Of a stretch of 64,000 nt of DNA, positions 32,321 to 41,272 are shown in pieces; the first letter of the stretch is position 1, and each line of letters starts with the position of its first letter. The stretch spans positions 1 through 64,000 of the forward strand of contig CAMDBX010000014.1 of the NCBI GenBank assembly GCA_945889445.1, written 5' to 3'. A program made the translations under genes and the position numbers. Under the pieces are notes generated by a model. That model ran no database searches. It worked only from the letters and a program-made list of their open reading frames with translations, and had not been told where the DNA came from. The stretch is from Rhizobium sp. Q54. Its GTDB lineage: Bacteria; Pseudomonadota; Alphaproteobacteria; Rhizobiales; Aestuariivirgaceae.

Positions 32321-33316
32321 TTACTGCACGGGGCAGGTGTTGTCGGCGGTGTAGTCGTGGACCTTGATCGTGCCGGCGATGATGTCGGCCTTGGCCTTCT
32401 CCACCGCGGCCAGCATGTCGGCGCTCACCAGGGGCTTGTTGTTGTCGTCCATGGCATAGCCCACGCCGTCCTCGGCGAGGCCGAGGACCTGGATGCCCGG
32501 CTTGAAGTTGGCGTTGCCGCCCTTCATGACGTTGAAGACCGCCACGTCAACGCGCTTCAGCATGGATGTGAGGACCTTGCCGGGGTGGAGGTAGTTCTGG
32601 TTGGCGTCGACGCCGATCGACAGCGCGCCACCATCGGCGGCGGCCTGCAGCACGCCGAGGCCCGTGGCACCGGCAGCGGCATAGACGACATCCGCACCCT
32701 GGGCCATCTGGCCCTTGGTGATCTCGCCGCCCTTGACGGGGTCGTTCCAGGCGGCACCGGTGTCGCCCGTCATGTTCTGGATCACGGTGGCATCGGCCTT
32801 GGCGGCCTTCACCCCTTGCGCATAGCCGCAGCCGAACTTGCGGATCAGCGGAATGTCCATGCCGCCCACGAAGCCGACCTTGCCGGACTTCGATGCCATG
32901 CCGGCCATGAGGCCGACGAGGTAGGACCCTTCATGCTCCTTGAACACGATGGACTGGACGTTGGGCAGGTCCACCACCATGTCGACGATGGCGAACTTGA
33001 GGTCCGGATATTCCTTGGCGACCTTTTCGACCGCGGCGGCCTGGGCGAAGCCCGCGGCGATGATGGGCGAGTAGCCCTGGTCGGCGAAGTTGCGGATGGC
33101 CTGCTCGCGCTGGGCCTCGTTGGCGATTTCGAACTCGCCATAGGCGACCCCGGTCTCGGCCTTGAACTTCTCCGCGCCGTTGAACATGCTTTCGTTGAAC
33201 GACTTGTCGAACTTGCCGCCGATGTCGAAGACGATGGCCGGCTTGTCCTCGGCCAGTGCGGCCGTGCCGGAGATGGCAAGGGCCGCAGCGGCGGCCAGAA
33301 GTGTACGTCTGAGCAT
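32321..33316 (-). CDS. BMP-family ABC transporter substrate-binding protein
   Basis: Signal peptide 'MLRRTLLAAAAALAISGTAALAE', 'IVFDIGGKFDKSFNESMFNGAEKF'; Met at 33316 preferred over ORF start. Confidence 0.93.
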   Translation of the reverse strand: MLRRTLLAAAAALAISGTAALAEDKPAIVFDIGGKFDKSFNESMFNGAEKFKAETGVAYGEFEIANEAQREQAIRNFADQGYSPIIAAGFAQAAAVEKVAKEYPDLKFAIVDMVVDLPNVQSIVFKEHEGSYLVGLMAGMASKSGKVGFVGGMDIPLIRKFGCGYAQGVKAAKADATVIQNMTGDTGAAWNDPVKGGEITKGQMAQGADVVYAAAGATGLGVLQAAADGGALSIGVDANQNYLHPGKVLTSMLKRVDVAVFNVMKGGNANFKPGIQVLGLAEDGVGYAMDDNNKPLVSADMLAAVEKAKADIIAGTIKVHDYTADNTCPVQ

Positions 33317-33524
33317 GTTCGTCTCCCTGTTGTTGTCTTTTGTCGATCTAATCACAACCCCGCCGGGGTGGCGATTCCAATCTCGTCGGCCGATCACATC
33401 ACCGGCCCTGCCCCATGGTCAAGCGGGCGTCTTGAAAGCCGGGGGGAGGTTTCACATATGATGGATGTTGCCGAGGATGCCGGTTCCGGGTTCCGGCGCC
33501 TGCTGCTTGACGAGGGCAAACCGA

Positions 33525-33947
33525 ATGACACGCCTGTCTGTTTTCTCATCGCCCCTCCTGCTCGGCTTCGACGAGCTGGAGCGAATGCTCGACCGGGCCT
33601 CCAAGGCTGCGGGCGATGGCTATCCACCCTACAACATCGAGCGGCTTGCCAAGGCCGACGGCGAGGCCGAGCGGCTGCGCATCACGCTGGCCGTGGCGGG
33701 CTTCTCGCGCGACGAGATCGACGTGACGGTCGAGGAGAACCAGCTGGTGATCCGCGGCCGCCAGAAGGAGGAGGACGGCAAGGCCTACCTGCACCGCGGC
33801 ATCGCGGCGCGCCAGTTCCAGCGGGCCTTCGTGCTGGCGGACGGCATGGAGGTAACCGGCGCCCGGCTGGACAACGGCCTCCTGGAACTGCACCTCGAAC
33901 GGCCCGAACCCCGGCGGGTGGTCCGCCGCATTCAGATTGGAGGGTAA
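33525..33947 (+). CDS. Small heat-shock protein, Hsp20 family
   Basis: Alpha-crystallin domain 'YPPYNIERLAKADGEAERLRITLAVAGFSRDEIDVTVEENQLVIRG'. Confidence 0.93.
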   Translation: MTRLSVFSSPLLLGFDELERMLDRASKAAGDGYPPYNIERLAKADGEAERLRITLAVAGFSRDEIDVTVEENQLVIRGRQKEEDGKAYLHRGIAARQFQRAFVLADGMEVTGARLDNGLLELHLERPEPRRVVRRIQIGG

Positions 33948-33951
33948 TCAC

Positions 33952-34206
33952 ATGGAATTGAAGACAACCGTCGATCTCACGCCGCAGGACCTGGCGCTGC
34001 TGGGCGAAGGCGACCTGGGCTACATCCGCGAGATCGAGATCAACGAGGCCAAGCGGCTGCTGGGCGGACAGGCACGCGTTGCCACCGACTCGAAGCTGTT
34101 CTGCCTGTACAATGCCGACGGCACTCCGGTGTCGATCTCAGGCTCCAGGGAGGCGGCGCTGGGCAGCGCCTTCGAGCATGAGCTGATGGCGATGAGCGTG
34201 CACTGA
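33952..34206 (+). CDS. DUF1150-family protein
   Basis: 'DLGYIREIEINEAKRLLGGQA...KLFCLYNADGTPVSISGSREAAL'; typical hsp20 partner in alphaproteobacteria. Confidence 0.8.
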   Translation: MELKTTVDLTPQDLALLGEGDLGYIREIEINEAKRLLGGQARVATDSKLFCLYNADGTPVSISGSREAALGSAFEHELMAMSVH

Positions 34207-34211
34207 GCACC

Positions 34212-34255
34212 ACCGTCACCCCGGAAAAGCCGGGGTGACGGTATTCTTATTTCTT
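34212..34255 (+). terminator. Terminator after DUF1150 gene
   Basis: Perfect 13-bp stem ACCGTCACCCCGG-AAAAG-CCGGGGTGACGGT then ATTCTTATTTCTT. Confidence 0.85.
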
Positions 34256-34450
34256 GACTTTAATCCTATTATGTGCTAGATGTCAGTCAGACTTTGCTGC
34301 TGATTGACATTGTGAATAATTTCTCGGGACGGCGAGCCAAAGCCCATCCCGGATGCTCCCCTCCCCCGGCAAGGGCCGGCGCGCGTGCGGGGGACCCCCT
34401 TCCGGCGAGGAGGGGGTGGTCTCACCTTCAGCACGGAGGCCGTGGACACA

Positions 34451-34574
34451 GCCCTCATCCGCCATGTCGGCCACCTTCTCCCATTGCTGCGCAACGGGAG
34501 AAGGGATTCGTGATGCGGGTTCCTTTCTCCCGTCCGAAGGATGGGAGAAGGTGGCCGACAGGCCGGATGAGGGC
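34451..34574. repeat. RIME-like intergenic palindromic element, copy A
   Basis: Nested inverted repeats GCCCTCATCCG/CGGATGAGGGC and TCGGCCACCTTCTCCCAT/ATGGGAGAAGGTGGCCGA; related to copy at 49059. Confidence 0.8.
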
Positions 34575-34607
34575 TCTGGCAGCGCGGCAGGGCGCTGCGA
34601 CAGTGTC

Positions 34608-35084
34608 TCACGCCGCCGAGGCAGACTTCGGGCTGGCGGTGGGTTCGGTGAGGATGGCGTAGAGGCCCTGCGCATCATCCGTGCCGCGCAGCTTGGCGAC
34701 CATGGCGGGGTCGCGCAGCAGGCGGGAGATCTTGGCCAGTGCCTTGAGGTGGTCAGCACCGGCATCCTCGGGCGCCAGCAGCACGAAGACCAGGTCAACC
34801 GGCTGGCCGTCCACCGAGTCGAAATCGACCGGCTGGGCGAGCCGGGCGAACAGCCCGTAGACGCGGGAGATGGACGGCAGCTTGCCATGCGGGATGGCGA
34901 TGCCCTGGCCGATGCCGGTGGAACCCAGCTTTTCGCGCTTCAGCAGGGTCTCGAAGATCACCCGATGGTCGATCGCCACCTGGGTGGCGAGCGCCTGGGA
35001 CAGCTCCTGCAACAGCTGCTTCTTGTTCGGCGCCTTGAGGCTGGCCAGAACGGACTGCTTGTCGATCAGGGAATCGAGGGTCAT
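34608..35084 (-). CDS. ptsN: PTS IIA-like nitrogen regulatory protein
   Basis: 'LLKREKLGSTGIGQGIAIPHGKLPSI' with phospho-His site; downstream of hpf-rpoN. Confidence 0.94.
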   Translation of the reverse strand: MTLDSLIDKQSVLASLKAPNKKQLLQELSQALATQVAIDHRVIFETLLKREKLGSTGIGQGIAIPHGKLPSISRVYGLFARLAQPVDFDSVDGQPVDLVFVLLAPEDAGADHLKALAKISRLLRDPAMVAKLRGTDDAQGLYAILTEPTASPKSASAA

Positions 35085-35113
35085 TCGGGTCAGGTCCCCG
35101 TGGATGTCGCGCG

Positions 35114-35692
35114 TCAGGCCGTCGGCTTGGGATCGACCCAGCCGATGTTGCCGTCAGGACGCCTGTAGACCAGGTTGAGGCCGCCGTGGCCGCCGTTGCG
35201 GAACAGCAGGAAGGGCTGGGTGGAGATGTCGAGCTGCATGACCGCCTCGCCCACCGAGAGCTCCGGCAGCTTGAGGCCGGTTTCGGCGATGACGACCGGG
35301 TTGTCGCCCTGGTCGGCCTGGCCATCCTGCTCGTCGGACTGCGGCTCGATGACGTAGCTCTGGGCCTCGAAGTGGCGCACCGGCTCGCGGCGGTCGCGGT
35401 GGTGATCCTTGAGGCGCTGCTTGTAGCGGCGAAGCTGCTTCTCGAGATGGGCGGCGGCCTCGTCGAAGCTGGGGTGGGCTTCCGCCCCCTTGCCTTCGGC
35501 CTGCAGCACCAGGCCAGTGGCCAGGTGCAGCGCGCAGTCGGTCAGGAAGAAGCCACGCTGCTTCTCGACCGTCACGTTGGCGTGCACGGTGGCATCGAAA
35601 TACTTCTGCTGGAGAAGGCTCAGGCGGGTCTGGATGTGCTCACGCAATGCGCCGCCGACATCGAGGTTCTTACCGGTGACTTTGATCTGCAT
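35114..35692 (-). CDS. hpf: Ribosome hibernation promoting factor (long form)
   Basis: 'MQIKVTGKNLDVGGALREHIQTRL' N-domain; C-terminal 'FLLFRNGGHGGLNLVYRRPDGNIGWVDP'. Confidence 0.93.
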   Translation of the reverse strand: MQIKVTGKNLDVGGALREHIQTRLSLLQQKYFDATVHANVTVEKQRGFFLTDCALHLATGLVLQAEGKGAEAHPSFDEAAAHLEKQLRRYKQRLKDHHRDRREPVRHFEAQSYVIEPQSDEQDGQADQGDNPVVIAETGLKLPELSVGEAVMQLDISTQPFLLFRNGGHGGLNLVYRRPDGNIGWVDPKPTA

Positions 35693-35889
35693 GGTCGTCG
35701 CAAATATCCCTGCTTCGCCCTGCCTCTACACATGGGCGCGTTTGCCTGACACGTCAACTGGCCTGTCCTGCTGGCCGGAGAAACGCGGTTGCGCTGCTTC
35801 GCGCGTCTTCCCTGGGCAAGGGCCCTCGGTTCAGGGCCGGCTTCGCGAAGCGGGCGGAACCTAGTCGAGGGCGGGGGCCCCGTCAAACC

Positions 35890-37404
35890 CTATCGGGCGG
35901 CCTGGACGCGGGCCTCGCGGCGGCGCTGGACGGAGGATGGAATACCCATGCTTTCCCGGTACTTGGCCACGGTACGGCGGGCGATCTCGATGCCCGATTC
36001 CTTGAGCCTGTCGACGATCGTGTCGTCCGACAGGACCGCCTCGCCCTCAGCTGCGATCAACTCCCGGATGCGGTGGCGGACGGCCTCGGCGGAATGGGCG
36101 TCGCCATCCAGATCGGAGGAGGCGATGGCGGTGGTGAAGAAGTACTTCAGCTCGAAGATGCCGCGCGGCGTGGCCATGTACTTGTTCGACGTGACGCGAC
36201 TTACCGTCGATTCGTGCATCTCGATCGCATCGGCCACGGTGCGCAGGTTGAGGGGGCGCAGGTGCTGGACGCCGAGCAGCAGGAAGGCGTCCTGCTGGCG
36301 GACGATCTCGCGCGCCACCTTGAGGATGGTCTTGGCCCGTTGGTCGAGGCTTTTCACCAGCCAGGTGGCATTGGCCTGGCAGTCCGACAGATAGACCTTG
36401 TCCTCGCTCCTCTGGGCGGTGGCGTTGACGCGGGCGAGGTACTGGTTGTTGATGAGCACGCGCGGCAGCGTCTCGGTGTTGAGTTCGACGATCCAGGCGC
36501 CCTCGGGCGAGGGGCGCACGATGACGTCCGGGATCACCGGCTGGACGGGTTCCGCCCCGAAGGCGTGGCCGGGCTTGGGATCAAGCGCGCGGAGCTCGGC
36601 CAGCATGTCCTTCAGGTCCTCGATGTCGACCCGGCAGAGGCTCTTCAGCGCCACGTAGTCGCGCCTGGCCACCAGGTCGAGGTGGGCGACGAGGGTGGCC
36701 ATGGCTGGATCGAAGCGGTCACGCTCCTTGAGCTGCAGCGCCAGGCATTCCTTGAGGTCGCGGGCGAAGACGCCGGGCGGATCGCAGGTTTGCAGCTTGG
36801 CGAGAACATCCTCGACATGGGCGGTGGTGGTTCCCAGCGTCTCGGCCATGGAGGCGGTGTCGGCGGTGAGGTAGCCCGCCTCGTTCAGCATGCCGACGAG
36901 ATGCTGGCCGATCAGCTGGTCGGCGGCCGCGGTGAGGGCGAGATGCATCTGGTCGGTCAGGTGTTCGGCGAGCGTCGGCTTGCGGGTGAGGGTGGCATCG
37001 AAGTCGAGGCCTTCGGCATCGAGCGACAGGGCGCCCTGCGGCCGCAACGAGGCCCAGCCCGATTCGGGCGGCGGTGCCATGGCTTCGCGGTTTGCCGCAT
37101 CGGCGCGCGACTCGTGGGTGTAGACATTCTCGAGTTCGGTATCCAGCGTGCGCAGGCGCTCCTCGGCGCCGGCATCGGCGGCCAGGGCCGACACCATGTC
37201 GGTCTGCTCGCCGCCCTCGGTCACCTGCTTCTGCACGTCACCACACTCATCGCGCTCGAGCAGCGGATTGCGCTCGAGTTCCTGGTCGACGAAGGCCTGC
37301 AGTTCCATGTTGGACATCTGCAGCAGCTTGATGGCCTGCTGCAGTTGCGGCGTCATGACCAGGGACTGGCCCTGGCGAAGATCGAGCCGCTGGTTCAGCG
37401 CCAT
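35890..37404 (-). CDS. rpoN: RNA polymerase sigma-54 factor
   Basis: 'LRQGQSLVMTPQLQQAIKLLQMSNMELQAFV' region I; RpoN box 'ARRTVAKYRE'. Confidence 0.97.
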   Translation of the reverse strand: MALNQRLDLRQGQSLVMTPQLQQAIKLLQMSNMELQAFVDQELERNPLLERDECGDVQKQVTEGGEQTDMVSALAADAGAEERLRTLDTELENVYTHESRADAANREAMAPPPESGWASLRPQGALSLDAEGLDFDATLTRKPTLAEHLTDQMHLALTAAADQLIGQHLVGMLNEAGYLTADTASMAETLGTTTAHVEDVLAKLQTCDPPGVFARDLKECLALQLKERDRFDPAMATLVAHLDLVARRDYVALKSLCRVDIEDLKDMLAELRALDPKPGHAFGAEPVQPVIPDVIVRPSPEGAWIVELNTETLPRVLINNQYLARVNATAQRSEDKVYLSDCQANATWLVKSLDQRAKTILKVAREIVRQQDAFLLLGVQHLRPLNLRTVADAIEMHESTVSRVTSNKYMATPRGIFELKYFFTTAIASSDLDGDAHSAEAVRHRIRELIAAEGEAVLSDDTIVDRLKESGIEIARRTVAKYRESMGIPSSVQRRREARVQAAR

Positions 37405-37420
37405 GGGCTAGCGCTCCCCC

Positions 37421-38260
37421 TTACAGGGTGAAATCGGCGCCAAGGTAATAGCGCCGGACGTCCGGATGGGAGACGATTTCCTGCGGCGTGCCCTCGGTCA
37501 GGACCTGGCCCTCATGGATGATGAGGGCCTTGTCGATGAGTTCGAGCGTTTCGCGGACGTTGTGATCCGTAACAAGCACCCCGATTCCCCGAGAGGTGAG
37601 CTGTCGCACCAGGCGGCGAATATCACCGATCGCAATCGGGTCAATTCCGGCAAAGGGCTCGTCGAGGAGCATGAATTCGGGGTCGGCGGCGAGGGCGCGG
37701 GCGATTTCCACGCGGCGACGCTCTCCGCCAGAGAGCGCAACAGCCGGCGAATTCCGGATGTGGGTGATGGAGAACTCATCGAGCAACTCACGCAGCTTGG
37801 CTTCGCGCTTCTGCTTCGAGCCCTCGGTCAGCTCCAGCACGGCGCGAATGTTTTCCTCGACCGTGAGGCCGCGGAAGATCGAGCTTTCCTGCGCCAGATA
37901 CCCGATGCCCAGCCTGGCCCTGCGATACATGGGCAGGTGGGTGATATCCGCGCCGTCAAGGCTGATCCGGCCGCTGTCGGCGGCAATGAGCCCGGTGATC
38001 ATGTAGAACACCGTGGTCTTGCCGGCGCCATTGGGTCCCAGAAGTCCCACAGCTTCACCGCGCTTGACGGAGAGCGAGACATCACGCACCACGGGCCGGC
38101 GCTTGTAGGACTTGCGCAGTCCTTCAACCACAAGGCCCGGACGCTCGAGGCCGGTGGCGGCACCTGCACCCGTCTGCGGAATCTGTGCCCGCCGGGGCGC
38201 CATTGCCTGAACCTGCCTGTCTGCCACTACGTCTTCGTCACGCGCCAAATGATTGTCCAC
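37421..38260 (-). CDS. lptB: LPS export ABC transporter ATP-binding protein
   Basis: 'GLLGPNGAGKTTVFYMITGLIAADSGRISLDG', 'ALSGGERRRVEIARALA'; next to lptA and lptC. Confidence 0.95.
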   Translation of the reverse strand: MDNHLARDEDVVADRQVQAMAPRRAQIPQTGAGAATGLERPGLVVEGLRKSYKRRPVVRDVSLSVKRGEAVGLLGPNGAGKTTVFYMITGLIAADSGRISLDGADITHLPMYRRARLGIGYLAQESSIFRGLTVEENIRAVLELTEGSKQKREAKLRELLDEFSITHIRNSPAVALSGGERRRVEIARALAADPEFMLLDEPFAGIDPIAIGDIRRLVRQLTSRGIGVLVTDHNVRETLELIDKALIIHEGQVLTEGTPQEIVSHPDVRRYYLGADFTL

Positions 38261-38287
38261 CCAATAGGTTAATATTCGATAAGGCGC

Positions 38288-38818
38288 TCACTTCGGAAGG
38301 AAGCTGCCCTTGACGCGGCCGCCCTTCATCTGGGTGCGGTCGGTCTTGAGGTCAGAGACGAGTTCGTTGCCAAGCAGCACGGTGGTGCCCTGCACCAGCT
38401 TGACGTTGCCGCCCACTTTCAGCTTCTCGGTCTGCGGGTCATACTTGGCCCAGTCGCCGGTGATGACCTCCTTGGGCGTGGTGATGGTGACGTTACCCTG
38501 GGCGTCGATGTCAGTGGCATCGGTCTTGGTGGAGCCGTCCGGCTGCTTCACGTCGGCATAGGTGACGGTCAGCGTGTCGGACTTGATGTTGGTGTCGCCA
38601 CGTGTGGCATCCACCGCGCCGCGGAAGATCGCCTTCTTCTCCTTGTCGAGAATTTCCATCTCGTTCGACACGATGTCCACCGGAGTGGACGGCTTGGCCG
38701 CCTTGCCGTTGGTCTTGCCATCGGTCTTGGCAGCCGGGGCTTCCGCCTCCTGCGCAAGGGCCGGCCCAGCGGCCAGCAGAAACAGTGCCGCAGCACAGGC
38801 GGCGAACCTCAAAGTCAT
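38288..38818 (-). CDS. lptA: LPS transport periplasmic protein LptA
   Basis: Signal peptide; OstA-like 'PVDIVSNEMEILDKEKKAIFRGAVDATRGDTNIKSDTL'. Confidence 0.9.
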   Translation of the reverse strand: MTLRFAACAAALFLLAAGPALAQEAEAPAAKTDGKTNGKAAKPSTPVDIVSNEMEILDKEKKAIFRGAVDATRGDTNIKSDTLTVTYADVKQPDGSTKTDATDIDAQGNVTITTPKEVITGDWAKYDPQTEKLKVGGNVKLVQGTTVLLGNELVSDLKTDRTQMKGGRVKGSFLPK

Positions 38819-39447
38819 GGATTGGTGTCTCCCTTGCCCTCGCGCGCGGTGAACCGCGCCTTGACGCCATTCAAGAACAGAATCCGGTTACCGTCATCGG
38901 TTATTTGCATGCCGTTGGCATCGACGGTTCCGGAGGCGAAACTTGCCGTGACGGCGGTATCCGAGGTGAGCGTCTTGTCCTTCACCACGATGTGGGCCTT
39001 GTCCATGCGCGCGGTAAAGCGGTCCTGCTGCTGCACGATCACGTTGCCATCAAGATCCAAGGTCTTGGCTTCGGTATCGTAGAGGCCGGTGGTGCCGGTG
39101 ATCGAGTACTTGGCGCCGCCAGCGCGCTGGAAATTGCCGACCGGGTCCTCGAGGTGGACGAGGTTGGGCGTCTTGCCGTCCTGCCAGCCGCGCTTGGCGG
39201 TGACCTGGTAGGGCTGCTTCTCGGCATCGATGCCGGTGACGGTGGAGGACCCGGCGGTGATGCGATCAGGTTCCACCACTGGCGCGGGGGGCGCCGCCTG
39301 CTGCGGCATGAGCGCGCGGAACAGCCCGGCCTGGTGGAGGAAGGTGACGACGAAGCCAATGCCGATCGCTGCAGCCAGCCAGCTCAGCAGGCGGGACAGC
39401 GTGGCGGCCCTGACGGCCTTGCGCGCCTGGCTAGTGGGCGAAGACAT
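38815..39447 (-). CDS. lptC: LPS export protein LptC
   Basis: Single N-terminal TM, LptC-like body, overlaps lptA start. Confidence 0.85.
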   Translation of the reverse strand: MSSPTSQARKAVRAATLSRLLSWLAAAIGIGFVVTFLHQAGLFRALMPQQAAPPAPVVEPDRITAGSSTVTGIDAEKQPYQVTAKRGWQDGKTPNLVHLEDPVGNFQRAGGAKYSITGTTGLYDTEAKTLDLDGNVIVQQQDRFTARMDKAHIVVKDKTLTSDTAVTASFASGTVDANGMQITDDGNRILFLNGVKARFTAREGKGDTNP

Positions 39448-40042
39448 CTTCCTCGGTCCAGCCCGAGAGATCGAGCGCGGCGCGCGTCGGGATGAAGTCG
39501 AAGCAGGCCCTTGCCACCGCCTCGCGGCCCTCGCGCGAGAGCATCTGGTCGAGACGGGCCTTCAGTTCGTGGAGGTAGACCACGTCCTGGGCGGCATATT
39601 GCTTCTGGGAATCGGAGAGCATGTGGGCACCCCAGTCCGAGCTTTGCTGCTGCTTGTTGAGCTCGATGCCGAGCAACTCCTTCACCAGGTCCTTGAGGCC
39701 GTGGCGGTCGGTGTAGGTGCGGGTGAGCTTGGAGGCGATCTTGGTGCAGTAGAGCGGTGCGGTATCGACGCCCAGGTAATATTTGATCACCGCCACGTCG
39801 AAGCGGGCATAATGGAAGATCTTGGTGACGTCCGGATTGGTGAACAGCGCCTTGAGGTTCGGCGCGTCGTAGCTCGAGCGGTCAACCTGCACCAGGTGGG
39901 CGTTGCCGTCACCGGAGGAGAGCTGCACGAGGCAGAGCTTGTCGCGGCGCGGCACCAGGCCCAGCGTTTCGGTGTCAACCGCGACCGACGTTCCGAAGTC
40001 GAGGCCCGGGGGCAGGTCGCCCTTATAAAGCTTGATTGCCAT
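39431..40042 (-). CDS. rnd: Ribonuclease D (short, exonuclease domain only)
   Basis: 'VAVDTETLGLVPRRDKLCLVQLSSGDG', 'IFHYARFDVAVI', 'YAAQDVVYLHEL'; 203 aa. Confidence 0.92.
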   Translation of the reverse strand: MAIKLYKGDLPPGLDFGTSVAVDTETLGLVPRRDKLCLVQLSSGDGNAHLVQVDRSSYDAPNLKALFTNPDVTKIFHYARFDVAVIKYYLGVDTAPLYCTKIASKLTRTYTDRHGLKDLVKELLGIELNKQQQSSDWGAHMLSDSQKQYAAQDVVYLHELKARLDQMLSREGREAVARACFDFIPTRAALDLSGWTEEDVFAH

Positions 40043-40074
40043 CGGAGGGTCCCGCCGTTCTGCCGTCTAAAAAG

Positions 40075-40159
<85 letters not shown>

Positions 40160-40282
40160 AGGCGAGGCGTCTCTTAGAGAGGCGGGGAGCGGCTGTCAAC
40201 CGCAGTCCTGCGGACGCCGTTCTTGGCCTTTGCATCCTTGCGGGTGCGGCGTTAAAAGGCCCGCCACAACCGAAATTCAGGG

Positions 40283-41272
40283 GTGACCTTCGTGCTCGTT
40301 CAGCCATCCGACAGACTCATCACCATCATCGGCGGATCGGGCTTCGTGGGGAGGCACATCGTCAGGGCGCTGGCCCGGCGCGGCTACCGCATCCGCGTGG
40401 CCTGCCGCCGGCCCGACCTGGCCGGCCACCTGCAACCGCTGGGCAACACCGGGCAGATCATGCCGGTGCAGGCCAATGTGCGCTACCCCGCCTCGCTCGC
40501 CGCAGCCTGCGAGGGCGCCTATGCGGTGATCAACCTGACGGGCGTTCTGCACTCGTCGGGCGCGCAGAGCTTCGATGCGGTGCACAGCTTCGGCGCCGAG
40601 GCCTGCGCGAGGGCCGCCAAGGAGGCCCGCGCGCGGGTGTTCATCCAGATGTCGGCGATCGGGGCCGATGCCGGCTCCAGCGCCGCCTATGCCCGCAGCA
40701 AGGCCGAGGGCGAGGCCAGGGCGCGCGCCAACTTCCCCGGCGCCATCGTGCTCCGGCCCTCCATCGTGTTCGGGCCGGAGGATTCGTTTTTCAACCGCTT
40801 CGCGGAGCTTGCCCGGTTCTCGCCCTTCCTGCCGCTGATCGGCGGCGGGCAGACGCTGTTCCAGCCGGTGTTCGCGGGCGACGTGGGCGAGGCGGTGGCC
40901 CGCCTCGTCGATGCCGGCGTGGCCGACGGCAAGACCTATGAGCTGGGCGGACCCGAGGCGCTGTCGTTCAAGGCGCTGATGCAGTTCACCCTCGACACCA
41001 TCGGCCGCAAGCGCCTGCTGCTGCCCTTGCCCTGGGGCCTCGCCAAGCTGCAGGCGGCGGTGATGGGCCTGATGCCCAACCCGATGCTGACCACAGACCA
41101 GGTGGAGATGCTGCGCCACGACAACGTGGTGAGCGAGGAGGCGCTGCGCGAGCAACGCACGCTGCAGGGCCTCGGCGTGGTGCCGCAGGGGATCGAGGGA
41201 ATCGTTCCGGGCTATCTCTACCGCTATCGCAAGGCCGGTCAGTTCACCGCGCCCAAGGGCATGCCCGAGTAA
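40283..41272 (+). CDS. NDUFA9-like NAD(P)-binding protein (complex I-associated family)
   Basis: 'ITIIGGSGFVGRHIVRALARRGYRIRVACRRPDLAGHLQPLGNTGQI'; atypical extended SDR. Confidence 0.88.
   Translation: MTFVLVQPSDRLITIIGGSGFVGRHIVRALARRGYRIRVACRRPDLAGHLQPLGNTGQIMPVQANVRYPASLAAACEGAYAVINLTGVLHSSGAQSFDAVHSFGAEACARAAKEARARVFIQMSAIGADAGSSAAYARSKAEGEARARANFPGAIVLRPSIVFGPEDSFFNRFAELARFSPFLPLIGGGQTLFQPVFAGDVGEAVARLVDAGVADGKTYELGGPEALSFKALMQFTLDTIGRKRLLLPLPWGLAKLQAAVMGLMPNPMLTTDQVEMLRHDNVVSEEALREQRTLQGLGVVPQGIEGIVPGYLYRYRKAGQFTAPKGMPE

Noticed and set aside
31535-33961. 808-aa + ORF
   Set aside because: Antisense to the nucleoside ABC ATPase and binding-protein genes, composition typical of a shadow frame.
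39431-40042. Short RNase D as a truncated pseudogene
   Set aside because: A 203-aa exonuclease-only form is, to my knowledge, normal in alphaproteobacteria and all exonuclease motifs are present.
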